A stretch of 64,000 nt of DNA, taken from NCBI RefSeq assembly GCF_000498475.1, contig NZ_AVBI01000012.1, positions 62,001-126,000 of the forward strand. The letters are read 5' to 3'. Under the pieces are notes generated by a model. It saw only the letters and a program-made list of their open reading frames with translations. It was not told where the DNA came from and searched no databases. The position numbers and the translations under genes are program-made. The stretch is from Flavobacterium cauense R2A-7. GTDB lineage: Bacteria > Bacteroidota > Bacteroidia > Flavobacteriales > Flavobacteriaceae. Shown here in pieces: positions 40,925-48,239 of the stretch (position 1 is the stretch's first letter; every line of letters begins with the position of its first letter).

Positions 40925-41155
40925 TTGTCTTCAAATTTCTTTGATCTGATAAAACTATCCTCTTTTTTGATAACATTATACTATTATTTGATACTATAGT
41001 TTTATTTATTGATAAACTTATTTTACTCATTGATAACATAATCCTTTATTTTGACAACATAATTCAATTATTTGATAATTACATCTTATTTTTTGATACC
41101 AAATTCTAATTTTTAAATAACTTATTTCTTACATTTGATAACTAAAAGCTAATTA
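40925..41155 (+). repeat. 21-bp periodic TTGATA array upstream of XRE gene
   Basis: Anchors start at 40925, 40946, 40967, 40988, 41009, 41030, 41051, 41072, 41093, 41114 and 41135, each exactly 21 bp apart. Seven read TTGATA, one TTGACA, one CTGATA, and two (40925, 41114) are degenerate. The 15 bases between anchors are AT-rich and not conserved. Confidence 0.85.
41130..41137 (+). promoter_or_regulatory. -7 promoter box of the XRE gene
   Basis: TACATTTG matches TAnnTTTG and overlaps the last TTGATA anchor of the 21-bp array, 44 bases before the ATG. A protein bound to the array would cover this promoter. Confidence 0.5.
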
Positions 41156-41181
41156 TAAACCACTAACATTCTATCCACACT

Positions 41182-41532
41182 ATGTTATTCTTAAACTTAC
41201 AACGCTTAACCAAACTCAAAGGCATCAACCGTCCGTTTTCCTATTTTATGTCGCTTGGCTATCCTCGTGGACTGGCTTCTAAAATGGCGCAAAGTCAGAT
41301 GCAGACCTTCTCGGTGAAACGACTGGAAGAATTGTGCATTCACTTTAATTGCACGCCCAACGACCTCTTCGAATTTCGTCCGGATTCGAAAAACCCCTTA
41401 CCCGAAACCCATCCGTTGCATGCCCTAAAACGCGACGACACCGCCGAAGAGGTCATCAACCTGCTGCACGACCTTCCGGTAGAAAAAATAAGAGCACTTG
41501 CCGCACTCCTAAAAAACGAAAACACCAAATAA
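41182..41532 (+). CDS. XRE-type helix-turn-helix transcriptional regulator
   Basis: A 116-residue protein whose first 65 residues form a Cro/C1-type helix-turn-helix of the HTH_26/YozG-like kind: LQRLTKLKGINRPFSYFMSL, then KMAQSQMQTFSVKRLEELC (recognition-helix region) and FNCTPNDLFEF. The C-terminal 45 residues (PLHALKRDDTAEEVINLL...) are helical and may dimerise. The start MLFLNLQRLTKLKG is directly after a very unusual array of 21-bp-spaced TTGATA motifs that overlaps its promoter, so autoregulation through this array is plausible but unproven. It is probably monocistronic. Confidence 0.85.
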   Translation: MLFLNLQRLTKLKGINRPFSYFMSLGYPRGLASKMAQSQMQTFSVKRLEELCIHFNCTPNDLFEFRPDSKNPLPETHPLHALKRDDTAEEVINLLHDLPVEKIRALAALLKNENTK

Positions 41533-41576
41533 ATTGGGATTGTGTATATTTACACTACGCTAAATTCAGCAACATC

Positions 41577-42035
41577 ATGAAAAAACTGTTCTATATCCTT
41601 TCATTTGTGATAGGCCTCAACACCCTTTCAGCGCAAAAAACCGAAACCGTTTACGACGAAAAGCTTGCGAAAACCTTAGGCGGTAACGACAACGGCATGA
41701 AAACTTATGTCTTCTGCCTGCTTAAAACCGGTTCCAACACTACCGCCACCAAAGAAGAAAAAACCAAGTATTTCGAGGGACACATGGCCAACATCAACCG
41801 TCTTGCCGAGGAAGGCAAACTAATCGTAGCCGGTCCGTTCATGAAAAACGACAAAAACTACCGCGGTATTTTCATCTTCAATGTTGCTACCGTGGAAGAA
41901 GCACAAGCGTTGGTAGAAACCGACCCAGCCGTGAAAGCCAAAATTTTTGAAGCCGAACTAACCCCGTGGTTTTGTAGCGCCGCTTTGATGGTGGTTCCGG
42001 AAACCCACAAAAAAATCACCAAACCTGCCCAGTAA
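41577..42035 (+). CDS. Secreted YciI-like domain protein
   Basis: A 152-residue protein from MKKLFYILSFVIGLNTLSAQ, a signal peptide with the AQ cleavage typical of this group. A longer open frame begins upstream inside the XRE gene but has no support. The mature part contains YVFCLLKTGSNT, KTKYFEGHMANINRLAEEGKLIVAGPF (split, about 62-88) and IFIFNVATVEEAQALVETDPAV, the beta-alpha-beta pattern of YciI/YCII dimeric ferredoxin-like proteins with conserved H and the G-P-F turn. YciI proteins are usually cytosolic, so the exported form is a modest oddity. The downstream YjbR gene starts after three bases. Confidence 0.82.
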   Translation: MKKLFYILSFVIGLNTLSAQKTETVYDEKLAKTLGGNDNGMKTYVFCLLKTGSNTTATKEEKTKYFEGHMANINRLAEEGKLIVAGPFMKNDKNYRGIFIFNVATVEEAQALVETDPAVKAKIFEAELTPWFCSAALMVVPETHKKITKPAQ

Positions 42036-42038
42036 TTC

Positions 42039-42386
42039 ATGAATATCGAAGCACTACAACAGCTCTGCAAATCCCTTCCCGCAGTAACCGAAGACATTAA
42101 ATGGGAACATGATTTGTGTTTTTGCATCGGCGGAAAGATGTTTTGTGTGATCGGTTTGAATCAGACTCCAACTTCGGCTTCCTTTAAAGTTTTGGAAGAG
42201 GAATTCGACGAACTTTCCACCCGAAACGGATTCAAACCTGCACCTTATGTAGCCCGTTACAAATGGGTTTTAGCCGAAGACATCAACAATTTATCGCCCG
42301 CACAATGGCAGCACTATGTTACACAATCGTATACTTTAGTTAAAGACAAATTACCGGCGAAAGTCAGGAAAGAATTAAACATCTGA
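42039..42386 (+). CDS. MmcQ/YjbR family protein
   Basis: A 115-residue small cytosolic protein of the MmcQ/YjbR family (CyaY-like double-wing DNA-binding fold). ALQQLCKSLPAVTEDIKWEH at the start, FCIGGKMFCVIGL (about 28-40), a middle EFDELSTRNGFKPAPYVARY and the end KWVLAEDINNLSPAQWQHYV (about 74-93) match the family. The C-terminal helix SYTLVKDKLPAKVRKEL is typical. The molecular function is not established for most members. It starts three bases after the YciI-like gene, so both are probably on one transcript. Confidence 0.88.
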   Translation: MNIEALQQLCKSLPAVTEDIKWEHDLCFCIGGKMFCVIGLNQTPTSASFKVLEEEFDELSTRNGFKPAPYVARYKWVLAEDINNLSPAQWQHYVTQSYTLVKDKLPAKVRKELNI

Positions 42387-42454
42387 TACCACAACGGAAC
42401 CACAACAAATGAAAACTTTAACGTTTCAAAAAGAATTTTCCGTTTTTCAGTCGC

Positions 42455-42462
42455 TATTTTTG
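42455..42462 (+). promoter_or_regulatory. -7 promoter box, second ClC gene
   Basis: TATTTTTG is a perfect TAnnTTTG box 34 bases before ATG 42496. It lies inside the longer open frame and supports the shorter start. Confidence 0.5.
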
Positions 42463-42495
42463 TACTTCACTTTTTGTCTGACTACCTGTTTTTCA

Positions 42496-43776
42496 ATGAA
42501 TACAACCACACATCTTCGCAAAAACCATAAACGAATAACGCTGCAAAAACTAAGTATTGTTTCCATCATTATTGGTTTTCTTTGCGCTTTTATGGCGGTT
42601 TGCTTAAAACACCTTACCGAACATTACGAAGCAATTTTATTTCACAAAGCAGCTACAAATTGGATTTTCTTCATCATTTTTCCAGTTTTCGGACTGTCGG
42701 TAATTTATTTCCTGAGGTATTATCTCTTCAAAAAGAAAGAAAACAAAGGCATTAAGGAGATTTTCGAAAGCACCGAATCGCCTACAAAGAAACTTCCGGT
42801 ATACAAAATCCCTTCCCACTTTTTCAATGGCTTGTTAACGGTAGTTTTTGGAGGTTCTACTGGAATTGAAGTTTCTACCGTGGTTGCTTCAGCCGCTATC
42901 GGATCCGTGGCACAACAAAAAGAAAACGTTTTCAAGCGTCATAAAACCGAACTCATCTGCGCCGGAATTGCCGCCGGAATCACTGCGTTGTTTAACAGTC
43001 CCATTGCCGGGATTTTATTTGCATACGAAGTCATTTCCCGAAAAACCAGTAAAACTTTTGCCATAACCTCGGGTTTGGCTGTTGCCGTTGCTTATGCTTT
43101 CATCCTTATTTTAGATGAAAAACCGCTGTTTGAAGTTGGCGTTACTACCTGGCACCTGCACGCCTTTCCTTATTTCCTGTTATTGGGGGTATTGGCGGGA
43201 GCGAATTCAGTTTACCTGACCAAATGTGTGGTATACATTAAAGGTCGTTTTACCAAAATCGACAACCATGCAACCAAAATCATCATTGGTTCTGTCATCA
43301 TAAGTGCTTCTTTACTGTTATTTCCGCAACTATACGGCGAAGGCTATCATGCGGTGAAAACCCTGTTTGTAAGTTCCGGATCGGTGGTGCTTACAACTTC
43401 TTTCGTGTTGACCATGATCGGAATTTTGTTTCTGAAACCCATTATCACCTCGATAACGTTAGCTTCCGGTGGCGATGGCGGTGTTTTTGCACCGAGTATG
43501 TTTATCGGAGCCTTTCTTGGTTTGCTGGTGGCGACAGTTTTAAATACCTTCTTTGATGCGAATGTGATTCCGCTCAACTTCATGATCATCGGAATGGCAG
43601 CCATGTTAAGCGCGAGCATTCACGCTCCGTTTACCGCGTTGTTCCTGATTTGCGGACTGATAAACGACTATACTTTATTCTTCCCAATATTAATCGTTTG
43701 TCTGGTTTCCAAAACCACCGCACAACTTATATATCCTTACACCGTTTACACCTATCAGCCAAAACCTGCAAACTAA
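42496..43776 (+). CDS. Divergent ClC chloride channel family protein
   Basis: A 426-residue polytopic membrane protein from MNTTTHLRKNHKRITLQKLS; an in-frame ATG at 42409 would add 29 residues, but a promoter box lies within that part. Family features: GGSTGIEVSTVVASAAIGS near residue 120 replaces the usual GREGP region while keeping a Glu. FNSPIAGILFAYEV near 170 matches F-x-A/S-P-x-A-G. GGDGGVFAPSMFIGAFLG near 325 is the GxFAP segment. No CBS domain. It shares little with the ClC at 1497-2813. It is followed by HPP and VOC genes in tight succession, suggesting an operon. Ion specificity is uncertain, given the altered motif. Confidence 0.85.
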   Translation: MNTTTHLRKNHKRITLQKLSIVSIIIGFLCAFMAVCLKHLTEHYEAILFHKAATNWIFFIIFPVFGLSVIYFLRYYLFKKKENKGIKEIFESTESPTKKLPVYKIPSHFFNGLLTVVFGGSTGIEVSTVVASAAIGSVAQQKENVFKRHKTELICAGIAAGITALFNSPIAGILFAYEVISRKTSKTFAITSGLAVAVAYAFILILDEKPLFEVGVTTWHLHAFPYFLLLGVLAGANSVYLTKCVVYIKGRFTKIDNHATKIIIGSVIISASLLLFPQLYGEGYHAVKTLFVSSGSVVLTTSFVLTMIGILFLKPIITSITLASGGDGGVFAPSMFIGAFLGLLVATVLNTFFDANVIPLNFMIIGMAAMLSASIHAPFTALFLICGLINDYTLFFPILIVCLVSKTTAQLIYPYTVYTYQPKPAN

Positions 43777-43781
43777 TTAGC

Positions 43782-44381
43782 ATGCCCACACACAAAATCA
43801 AACGCAATTACCGCAAAGCGAAATACGTACTTTACAAAGAAACCCTGGTTGATTTTAAAGAACATTTCTGGGCTTTTGTAGGCGCTTTTGTGGGAATGGG
43901 AATCATCGCCTACTTTCAGTACAATATGTTCCCGAAAGAAGACTTCGTCTTTCTGATTGGTTCTTTCGGAGCCTCTTGTGTGTTGGTGTATGGTGTAATT
44001 CAGAGTCCGCTTGCCCAACCGCGAAACCTTATTGGTGGCCATGTAATTTCGGCCATTGTAGGTGTTACCGCTGCCAAACTTTTCCCGGAGATGCTTTGGT
44101 TGGCTTCCGCCGTTGCCGTAGCTGGTGCGATTGTGTTCATGCAAATTACCAAAACCCTTCATCCTCCCGGTGGAGCCACTGCCCTTATTGCCGTTACCGG
44201 TTCGCCTGCAATTTTAAAACTGGGTTATTGGTATGTAATTTCACCCGTTCTAAGCGGTGCTTTACTGCTTTTGGTTATCGCATTAATTGTGAACAATATG
44301 ACCGTCAACCGCCAATATCCTACCAATAAGAAGTTCACTAAGCTTAAAAAAGGAATTGTCAGCAGGATAAACAACAAATAA
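43782..44381 (+). CDS. HPP family membrane protein
   Basis: A 199-residue inner-membrane protein from MPTHKIKRNYRKAKYVLYK. Four to five hydrophobic segments are visible. The family-defining KTLHPPGGATALIAVTG (about 124-140) with H-P-P is intact, preceded by GSFGASCVLVYGVIQSPLAQPRN near 65-87, the other conserved block. HPP proteins in plants and cyanobacteria have been linked to nitrite transport in chloroplasts; the bacterial substrate is generally unknown. A longer open frame begins inside the ClC gene but the start at 43782 gives the usual N-terminus. Its stop overlaps the VOC start by one base (TAATG). Confidence 0.9.
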   Translation: MPTHKIKRNYRKAKYVLYKETLVDFKEHFWAFVGAFVGMGIIAYFQYNMFPKEDFVFLIGSFGASCVLVYGVIQSPLAQPRNLIGGHVISAIVGVTAAKLFPEMLWLASAVAVAGAIVFMQITKTLHPPGGATALIAVTGSPAILKLGYWYVISPVLSGALLLLVIALIVNNMTVNRQYPTNKKFTKLKKGIVSRINNK

Positions 44382-44770
44382 TGTTACAACTCAATAAAAT
44401 ACATCATATCGCCATAATCTCTTCCGATTACGAAAAATCGAAACACTTTTACACCCAAATTCTGGGTTTGGAAATCCTTCAGGAAGTGTATCGGGAAGAA
44501 CGTCAGTCGTACAAACTGGATTTGGCTTTAAATGGTGATTATGTGGTGGAACTGTTTTCGTTTCCCAACCCGCCCAAACGCGTTTCCCGACCGGAAGCAG
44601 CAGGATTAAGGCATCTGGCATTTGAAGTGAACGACATTGAAGCAACCAGAGCTTTCATCGTTTCAAACAACATCGAAGCCGAAACAATACGCGTGGATGA
44701 ATACTCCCACAAACGTTTTTTCTTCATCTCCGATCCTGATGATTTGCCTATCGAATTCTATGAGAGCTGA
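44381..44770 (+). CDS. VOC family metalloenzyme (glyoxalase-like, YaeR type)
   Basis: A 129-residue single VOC (vicinal oxygen chelate) domain protein. NKIHHIAIISSDYEKSKHFY at the start supplies the first metal-ligand His and the YaeR-like D-Y-E-K-S-K motif. YVVELFSFPNPPKRVSRPEA (about 49-68) gives the Glu ligand. LRHLAFEVNDIEATR (about 71-85) gives the second His, and PDDLPIEFYES at the end the second Glu. All four ligands are therefore present. It is probably a lyase or dioxygenase of unknown substrate. It overlaps the HPP stop codon by one base and is translationally coupled. Confidence 0.9.
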   Translation: MLQLNKIHHIAIISSDYEKSKHFYTQILGLEILQEVYREERQSYKLDLALNGDYVVELFSFPNPPKRVSRPEAAGLRHLAFEVNDIEATRAFIVSNNIEAETIRVDEYSHKRFFFISDPDDLPIEFYES

Positions 44771-44824
44771 TTAAAATCTTATCAACAAAACGCATTTCTC
44801 AAATCTGAAATCTAAAATTATAAT

Positions 44825-44832
44825 TACCTTTG
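44825..44832 (+). promoter_or_regulatory. -7 promoter box, pRiA4b ORF-3-like gene
   Basis: TACCTTTG is a perfect TAnnTTTG box, 25 bases before ATG 44857. Its TTG is the apparent start of a longer frame and is therefore unlikely to be a start codon. Preceded at 44797-44817 by short TCAAATC / TGAAATC / TAAAATT heptamers. Confidence 0.6.
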
Positions 44833-44856
44833 ACCTTTCAAAAAAATGATAAGGTC

Positions 44857-45408
44857 ATGGTTTACAAATTCCGAGTAATCCTCGATGCAGAGGAAGATAT
44901 TTTCAGAGACATTGCAATTCTAGAAGACGACACGTTAGAAGATTTGCACAACGCTATCGTTAATGCTTTTGGCTTTGACGGTACCGAAACCGGTTCTTTT
45001 TTCACTTGTGAGGACGATTGGACATGGAACGAAGAAGATGAAATTCCGATGTTCGACACCGGTGATGTTCCCGGCGAAATGAAAACAATGGCCGATTTCA
45101 AACTGAACGATTTACTGCACCGCGACAGTACAAAAATGGTGTATGTATATGATTTCTTCAGCATGTGGACGTTTTTCGTGGAATTAGCGGCAATCGAAGA
45201 AAAAGAAGACGGTGAAACTTACCCAACCTTATTATTCTCTCACGGTGAATTACCGGCAGAAGCAGCAACAAGCGGTTTCCGAGGCGCGGATGTTTCCAAC
45301 GATGACATCTACGGTGATTTCGAAGACGAGTTTGACGAAGACGACATGGACATGTTCGACGGCGATGATTCGTTTGAGGATTTCGGTTACGAAGAGAATT
45401 GGAATTAA
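44857..45408 (+). CDS. Plasmid pRiA4b ORF-3-like protein
   Basis: A 183-residue acidic protein from MVYKFRVILDAEEDIFRDIAI. The pattern Y-x-F-R-V-x-L-D...I-W/F-R-x-I, DTLEDLHNAIVNAFGFD (about 27-43), and MKTMADFKLNDLLHRDSTKMVYVYDFFSMW (about 75-104, where Y-x-Y-D-F is the family core) match the pRiA4b ORF-3 / IS1096 TnpR-like family. Despite the name there is no sign of transposition function. The last 40 residues are almost entirely Asp/Glu (EDEFDEDDMDMFDGDDSF). The function is unknown. A module with an S23 gene starts ten bases after its stop. Confidence 0.85.
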   Translation: MVYKFRVILDAEEDIFRDIAILEDDTLEDLHNAIVNAFGFDGTETGSFFTCEDDWTWNEEDEIPMFDTGDVPGEMKTMADFKLNDLLHRDSTKMVYVYDFFSMWTFFVELAAIEEKEDGETYPTLLFSHGELPAEAATSGFRGADVSNDDIYGDFEDEFDEDDMDMFDGDDSFEDFGYEENWN

Positions 45409-45418
45409 TTTTCTTTTG

Positions 45419-45458
45419 AGTAACTGAGTTACTTAGTTTCTGAGTCACTTAGTTTTTG
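45419..45458 (+). repeat. Left octamer array of module 2, five units
   Basis: Units AGTAACTG, AGTTACTT, AGTTTCTG, AGTCACTT and AGTTTTTG are in exact 8-bp register. Confidence 0.85.
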
Positions 45459-45491
45459 TATTTTTAAGAAAATTCTTAATAAATATAAAAA

Positions 45492-45851
45492 ATGAGTACA
45501 TTTAAAAATCTTCTGATTTGGCAGAAATCAATGACATTAGTTACTAAAACCTATGAAATAACGCAACTGTTTCCAAAAGAAGAACTTTTTGGATTAACTT
45601 CACAAATTAGACGATGTGCAGTTTCCATACCCAGTAATATTGCAGAAGGCTACGGAAGAGGAAGTAACAAAGAGTATCACCGATTTCTAACTATTTCCAT
45701 GAGTTCCCTTTTTGAATATCAGACTCAAATTGAAATAGCTAAAAATATTAATTATTTAAACGAAAACGATTTTAATAAGCTGTACGAAAATAGCCGTGAA
45801 TTAGAAGTAATGATGGTTTCTTTAATCCGAAAAGTAAAAGAAACAAATTAA
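45492..45851 (+). CDS. Four-helix-bundle protein of the S23 / 23S rRNA IVP family
   Basis: A 119-residue all-helical protein, same length as the one at 31302-31661 and about two-thirds identical over the full length. FKNLLIWQKSMTLVTKTYEI, FGLTSQIRRCAVSIPSNIAE, GYGRGSNKEYHRFLTISMSS and FEYQTQIEIAKNINYL are the diagnostic segments. The conserved basic patch (QIRRC, GRGSNKEYHRF) is on one face, consistent with nucleic-acid binding as proposed for Avd and S23 relatives. The stop codon lies in the first unit of the right-hand octamer array. No 23S rRNA gene or reverse transcriptase is in the window. Confidence 0.9.
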   Translation: MSTFKNLLIWQKSMTLVTKTYEITQLFPKEELFGLTSQIRRCAVSIPSNIAEGYGRGSNKEYHRFLTISMSSLFEYQTQIEIAKNINYLNENDFNKLYENSRELEVMMVSLIRKVKETN

Positions 45852-45886
45852 CTCAGAAACTAAGTCACTCAGCTACTCAGCAACTC
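45846..45886 (-). repeat. Right octamer array of module 2, five units
   Basis: Units end in ACT: AATTAACT, CAGAAACT, AAGTCACT, CAGCTACT and CAGCAACT. The orientation is inverted relative to the left array. Confidence 0.85.
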
Positions 45887-45891
45887 AAAAA

Positions 45892-46950
45892 ATGATTAAC
45901 TTATTCAACACCCACATAGACAATTTGTCCATCCACCGCGTTGGAAACAAAAGTCGTAACGAAGCTATTTTCCTTTCAGAGCAACCGTATAATCTTAATG
46001 ATGAGATTATGCCGCTTTTGAAAGAGTTTTTCTTTAAACCTTTCCGTGACAAAGAAGAAAATTATTATCAGTTTGCACACGATGTGGATTTGGATTACAA
46101 TGAAATGTACAATTTTGCGAACGAGATTTTCGCGAATCCGAGCAACGTACATGAGGTTACTAAAAAAATTACCCGTCATTTGTTTGAGCAGTCCAACCAT
46201 CCGCACATTAAAAACGGAGAAGTGTATGTGACTTACTTAACAAATGTATCAATTGACAACAATGTGGTGGACGCTATTGGTGTTTTCAAAAGTGAGCTAA
46301 AAGCGGATTTCCTTCAGTTTGAAGAGAAAGACACCAATTTGGAAATGATTCTGCAACAAGGAATCAATCTGAACAAATTAGACAAAGGCTGTTTGATTTT
46401 CAATTACAAAAAAGAAGAAGGCTACAAGATTTTAACTGTCGACAGCAACCGTTATGATGCACGTTACTGGTTAGAGCATTTCTTATCAGTAGATGCGTTT
46501 CAGGATGAGAATTTCATCACGAAAAAGTATTTGAAATTCTGTCAGGATTTTGCCAAAGAAGTAGTACTTCCGGCAGAAGACAAGAAAGAAGAAGTAATGT
46601 TCATGAACCGCGCCGTAAACCATTTTGCGAAAAACGACAACTTTGAAGAATCGTTATTCTTAAACGAAGTGATTGACAATCCGGATTTGATTTCGGAATT
46701 CAAAAACTATAAAGTAGACAAAGGTGAGAAATACTCTATCGAAGATTTAACCACCTTCCCTATTGCCAATGCAGCGGTTTCGGATGCACGTAAGAAAATG
46801 AAAAACGTTATCGAACTGGATACGAACATTCAGATTAAACTGGATTTCATCAACCCGGAAAGTGCCGAAAAATTTGTAGAAAAAGGCTGGGACGAAGAAA
46901 AACAGATGTACTACTATTTGGTGTATTTCAACAAAGAAAACAAAAGTTAG
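45892..46950 (+). CDS. Nucleoid-associated protein (NdpA/YejK family)
   Basis: A 352-residue soluble protein of the 37-kDa nucleoid-associated (NdpA/YejK-like) family as found in Flavobacteria. FNTHIDNLSIHRVGNKSRNE at the start, FKPFRDKEENYYQFAHDVDL (about 48-67), YVTYLTNVSIDNNVVDAIGVFKSELKADFLQ (about 108-138, the G-I/V-F-K-S strand pair) and a C-terminal VIELDTNIQIKLDFINPESAE are visible. Family members bind DNA but the precise role is unclear. Its start codon lies five bases after the octamer array of module 2, so the array is likely in its 5' leader or disrupts its former promoter. It ends at a hairpin terminator. Confidence 0.9.
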   Translation: MINLFNTHIDNLSIHRVGNKSRNEAIFLSEQPYNLNDEIMPLLKEFFFKPFRDKEENYYQFAHDVDLDYNEMYNFANEIFANPSNVHEVTKKITRHLFEQSNHPHIKNGEVYVTYLTNVSIDNNVVDAIGVFKSELKADFLQFEEKDTNLEMILQQGINLNKLDKGCLIFNYKKEEGYKILTVDSNRYDARYWLEHFLSVDAFQDENFITKKYLKFCQDFAKEVVLPAEDKKEEVMFMNRAVNHFAKNDNFEESLFLNEVIDNPDLISEFKNYKVDKGEKYSIEDLTTFPIANAAVSDARKKMKNVIELDTNIQIKLDFINPESAEKFVEKGWDEEKQMYYYLVYFNKENKS

Positions 46951-46982
46951 TTCCGAAATTGATTTCAAAAATAATCCTAAAC

Positions 46983-47017
46983 AAAATCCTCATGCATTCA
47001 TTTACATGGGGATTTTT
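46983..47017 (+). terminator. Terminator after nucleoid-associated protein gene
   Basis: AAAATCCTCATG pairs with CATGGGGATTTT (one T-G wobble) around a 10-nt loop, followed by T residues. Confidence 0.75.
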
Positions 47018-47019
47018 CT

Positions 47020-47027
47020 TATATTTG
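47020..47027 (+). promoter_or_regulatory. -7 promoter box of the integrase gene
   Basis: TATATTTG is a perfect TAnnTTTG box, 22 bases before the ATG at 47050 and directly after the preceding terminator. Confidence 0.6.
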
Positions 47028-47049
47028 ATTCTATTAGATATACGCCATT

Positions 47050-48120
47050 ATGATTGATTTAAAGCCTTTTACTTTTTCCTTTGGAAAACTTAATGACAAG
47101 AACGTCATTTTCATCCGATTTGAAAAAAATCAGAAACTTATTACCCAAATCAAGGCACTGAAAGATGCTAAGTGGGATTGGAATCTTATTACTTGGTATG
47201 TTCCGGACACTGCCGATTACCGAAAACTGTTTAATTTACCGGAAGATTTTGCTATTGGGAAATATGTTTTGTCCAAAATTTCAGAGGTCAATCAGACTGA
47301 AATACAACGACTTGTTCATCAACTTAAATTAAAAGGCTACAGTCCGAACACGATTCGTTCCTATGTGAGTGAATTTGCGCAGTATTTATATTATCTGAAA
47401 AATTTATCTGCAAATAAATGTGGGGAAAACGAAGTGCGCAACTACCTTATTTTCTGTATTGAAGATTTAAGACTTACTGAGAATTCATTACACAGCAGAA
47501 TCAATGCCGTTAAATTTTATTATGAAAAAGTGTTGCTGCTGGAAAAGATCTTTCTGGAAATTCCACGCCCAAAAAAGCAAAGCAAACTTCCCAAAGCTTT
47601 AAATACTTATGAAGTAAAACGCATCTTTGACGTAACCGAAAACCTGAAACACAACACGATGCTGAAACTTTGTTATGGCATGGGGTTGCGGGTGAGTGAA
47701 ATACTGAACCTTAAAGTTTCGAATGTGGACAGTAAAACCATGCGGGTACACATAGAGCGCGGCAAAGGGAAAAAAGACCGCTATGTAAATTTACCGGAAA
47801 GTATTTTGGAACAACTCCGCGCCTATTATCTGGAATACAAACCGAAAGTATATTTGTTTGAAGGACTGCACGGAGGACAATACAGTTCGCGAACCATACA
47901 GGAAGTGTTTAAAAAAGCCCTGGAAAAAGCTCGAATCACAAAAAAAGTAGGCATTCACAGTTTGCGGCACAGTTTTGCAACTCATTTACTAGAAAGCGGT
48001 ACCGATATACGGTTCATACAGGAATTATTGGGACATAACGATATAAAAACTACGTTTGTTTATACGCATGTTACGGATAAATCTATTCGAAAGATTATTA
48101 GTCCGTTAGACAAACTTTAG
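47050..48120 (+). CDS. Tyrosine-type site-specific recombinase/integrase
   Basis: A 356-residue recombinase. Residues 1-75 form an extra N-terminal region (IFIRFEKNQKLITQIKAL...WYVPDTADYRKL). The SAM-like core-binding domain follows at about 82-165 (LKLKGYSPNTIRSYVSEF), then the catalytic domain to 350. All active residues are present: Arg214 in GMGLRVSEI, Lys in the GKGKKDR beta-hairpin, His303/Arg306 in HSLRHSFATHLL, His329 in LGHNDIKTT and Tyr338 in YTHV. The C-terminal part is XerD/integron-integrase-like. No tRNA, attachment repeat or cargo was found, so it may be a solitary recombinase acting elsewhere. It has its own promoter. Confidence 0.9.
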   Translation: MIDLKPFTFSFGKLNDKNVIFIRFEKNQKLITQIKALKDAKWDWNLITWYVPDTADYRKLFNLPEDFAIGKYVLSKISEVNQTEIQRLVHQLKLKGYSPNTIRSYVSEFAQYLYYLKNLSANKCGENEVRNYLIFCIEDLRLTENSLHSRINAVKFYYEKVLLLEKIFLEIPRPKKQSKLPKALNTYEVKRIFDVTENLKHNTMLKLCYGMGLRVSEILNLKVSNVDSKTMRVHIERGKGKKDRYVNLPESILEQLRAYYLEYKPKVYLFEGLHGGQYSSRTIQEVFKKALEKARITKKVGIHSLRHSFATHLLESGTDIRFIQELLGHNDIKTTFVYTHVTDKSIRKIISPLDKL

Positions 48121-48239
48121 TTTTCTGATAACACTTGTATTAACCTATTTAAGGTTTTTCACTATTTCGGCACCATTTTTTCTTGTTCAACACAACAATA
48201 AAGACTAAATTTCGTTGAGCTATTTTTTATCGCCACATT

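Larger units (their letters stand above)
40599..41181. other. 583-bp intergenic regulatory/repeat region between TonB receptor and XRE genes
   Basis: No gene is seen. In order it contains the TonB-receptor promoter and LytTR operator, an octamer array, the first copy of a 51-bp direct repeat, a REP-like half element, the second copy of the direct repeat with another octamer array, and ten 21-bp units anchored by TTGATA that lead into the XRE promoter. Confidence 0.8.
45419..45886. mobile_element. Candidate IVS-like module 2: S23 gene between inverted octamer arrays
   Basis: About 468 bp with the same organisation as the unit at 31235-31728. The left array (45419-45458) contains AGTTTCTG, whose exact reverse complement CAGAAACT begins the right array proper (45854-45861). 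The right array ends five bases before the next gene and carries the S23 stop codon in its first unit. CAGCAACT is shared with the right array of module 1. Two copies with about two-thirds protein identity at unrelated gene junctions argue for past movement. Confidence 0.5.

Noticed and set aside
40925..41155. CRISPR array
   Set aside because: The period is only 21 bp with a 6-bp core, there are no 23-50 bp identical repeats or spacers, and no cas genes are present.
41349..41576. 5' extension of the YciI-like gene into the XRE gene
   Set aside because: It is an overlapping frame of the XRE gene; the signal peptide beginning at 41577 marks the true start.
44830..44856. N-terminal extensions starting at TTG (also 29141, 19198, 62549)
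   Set aside because: In each case the TTG is part of a perfect TAnnTTTG promoter box, and an ATG that gives the family-typical N-terminus lies 10-35 bases downstream.
44857..45408. Transposon function from the pRiA4b ORF-3 / IS1096 family label
   Set aside because: No transposase, terminal inverted repeats or target duplication are present; the family name is historical.
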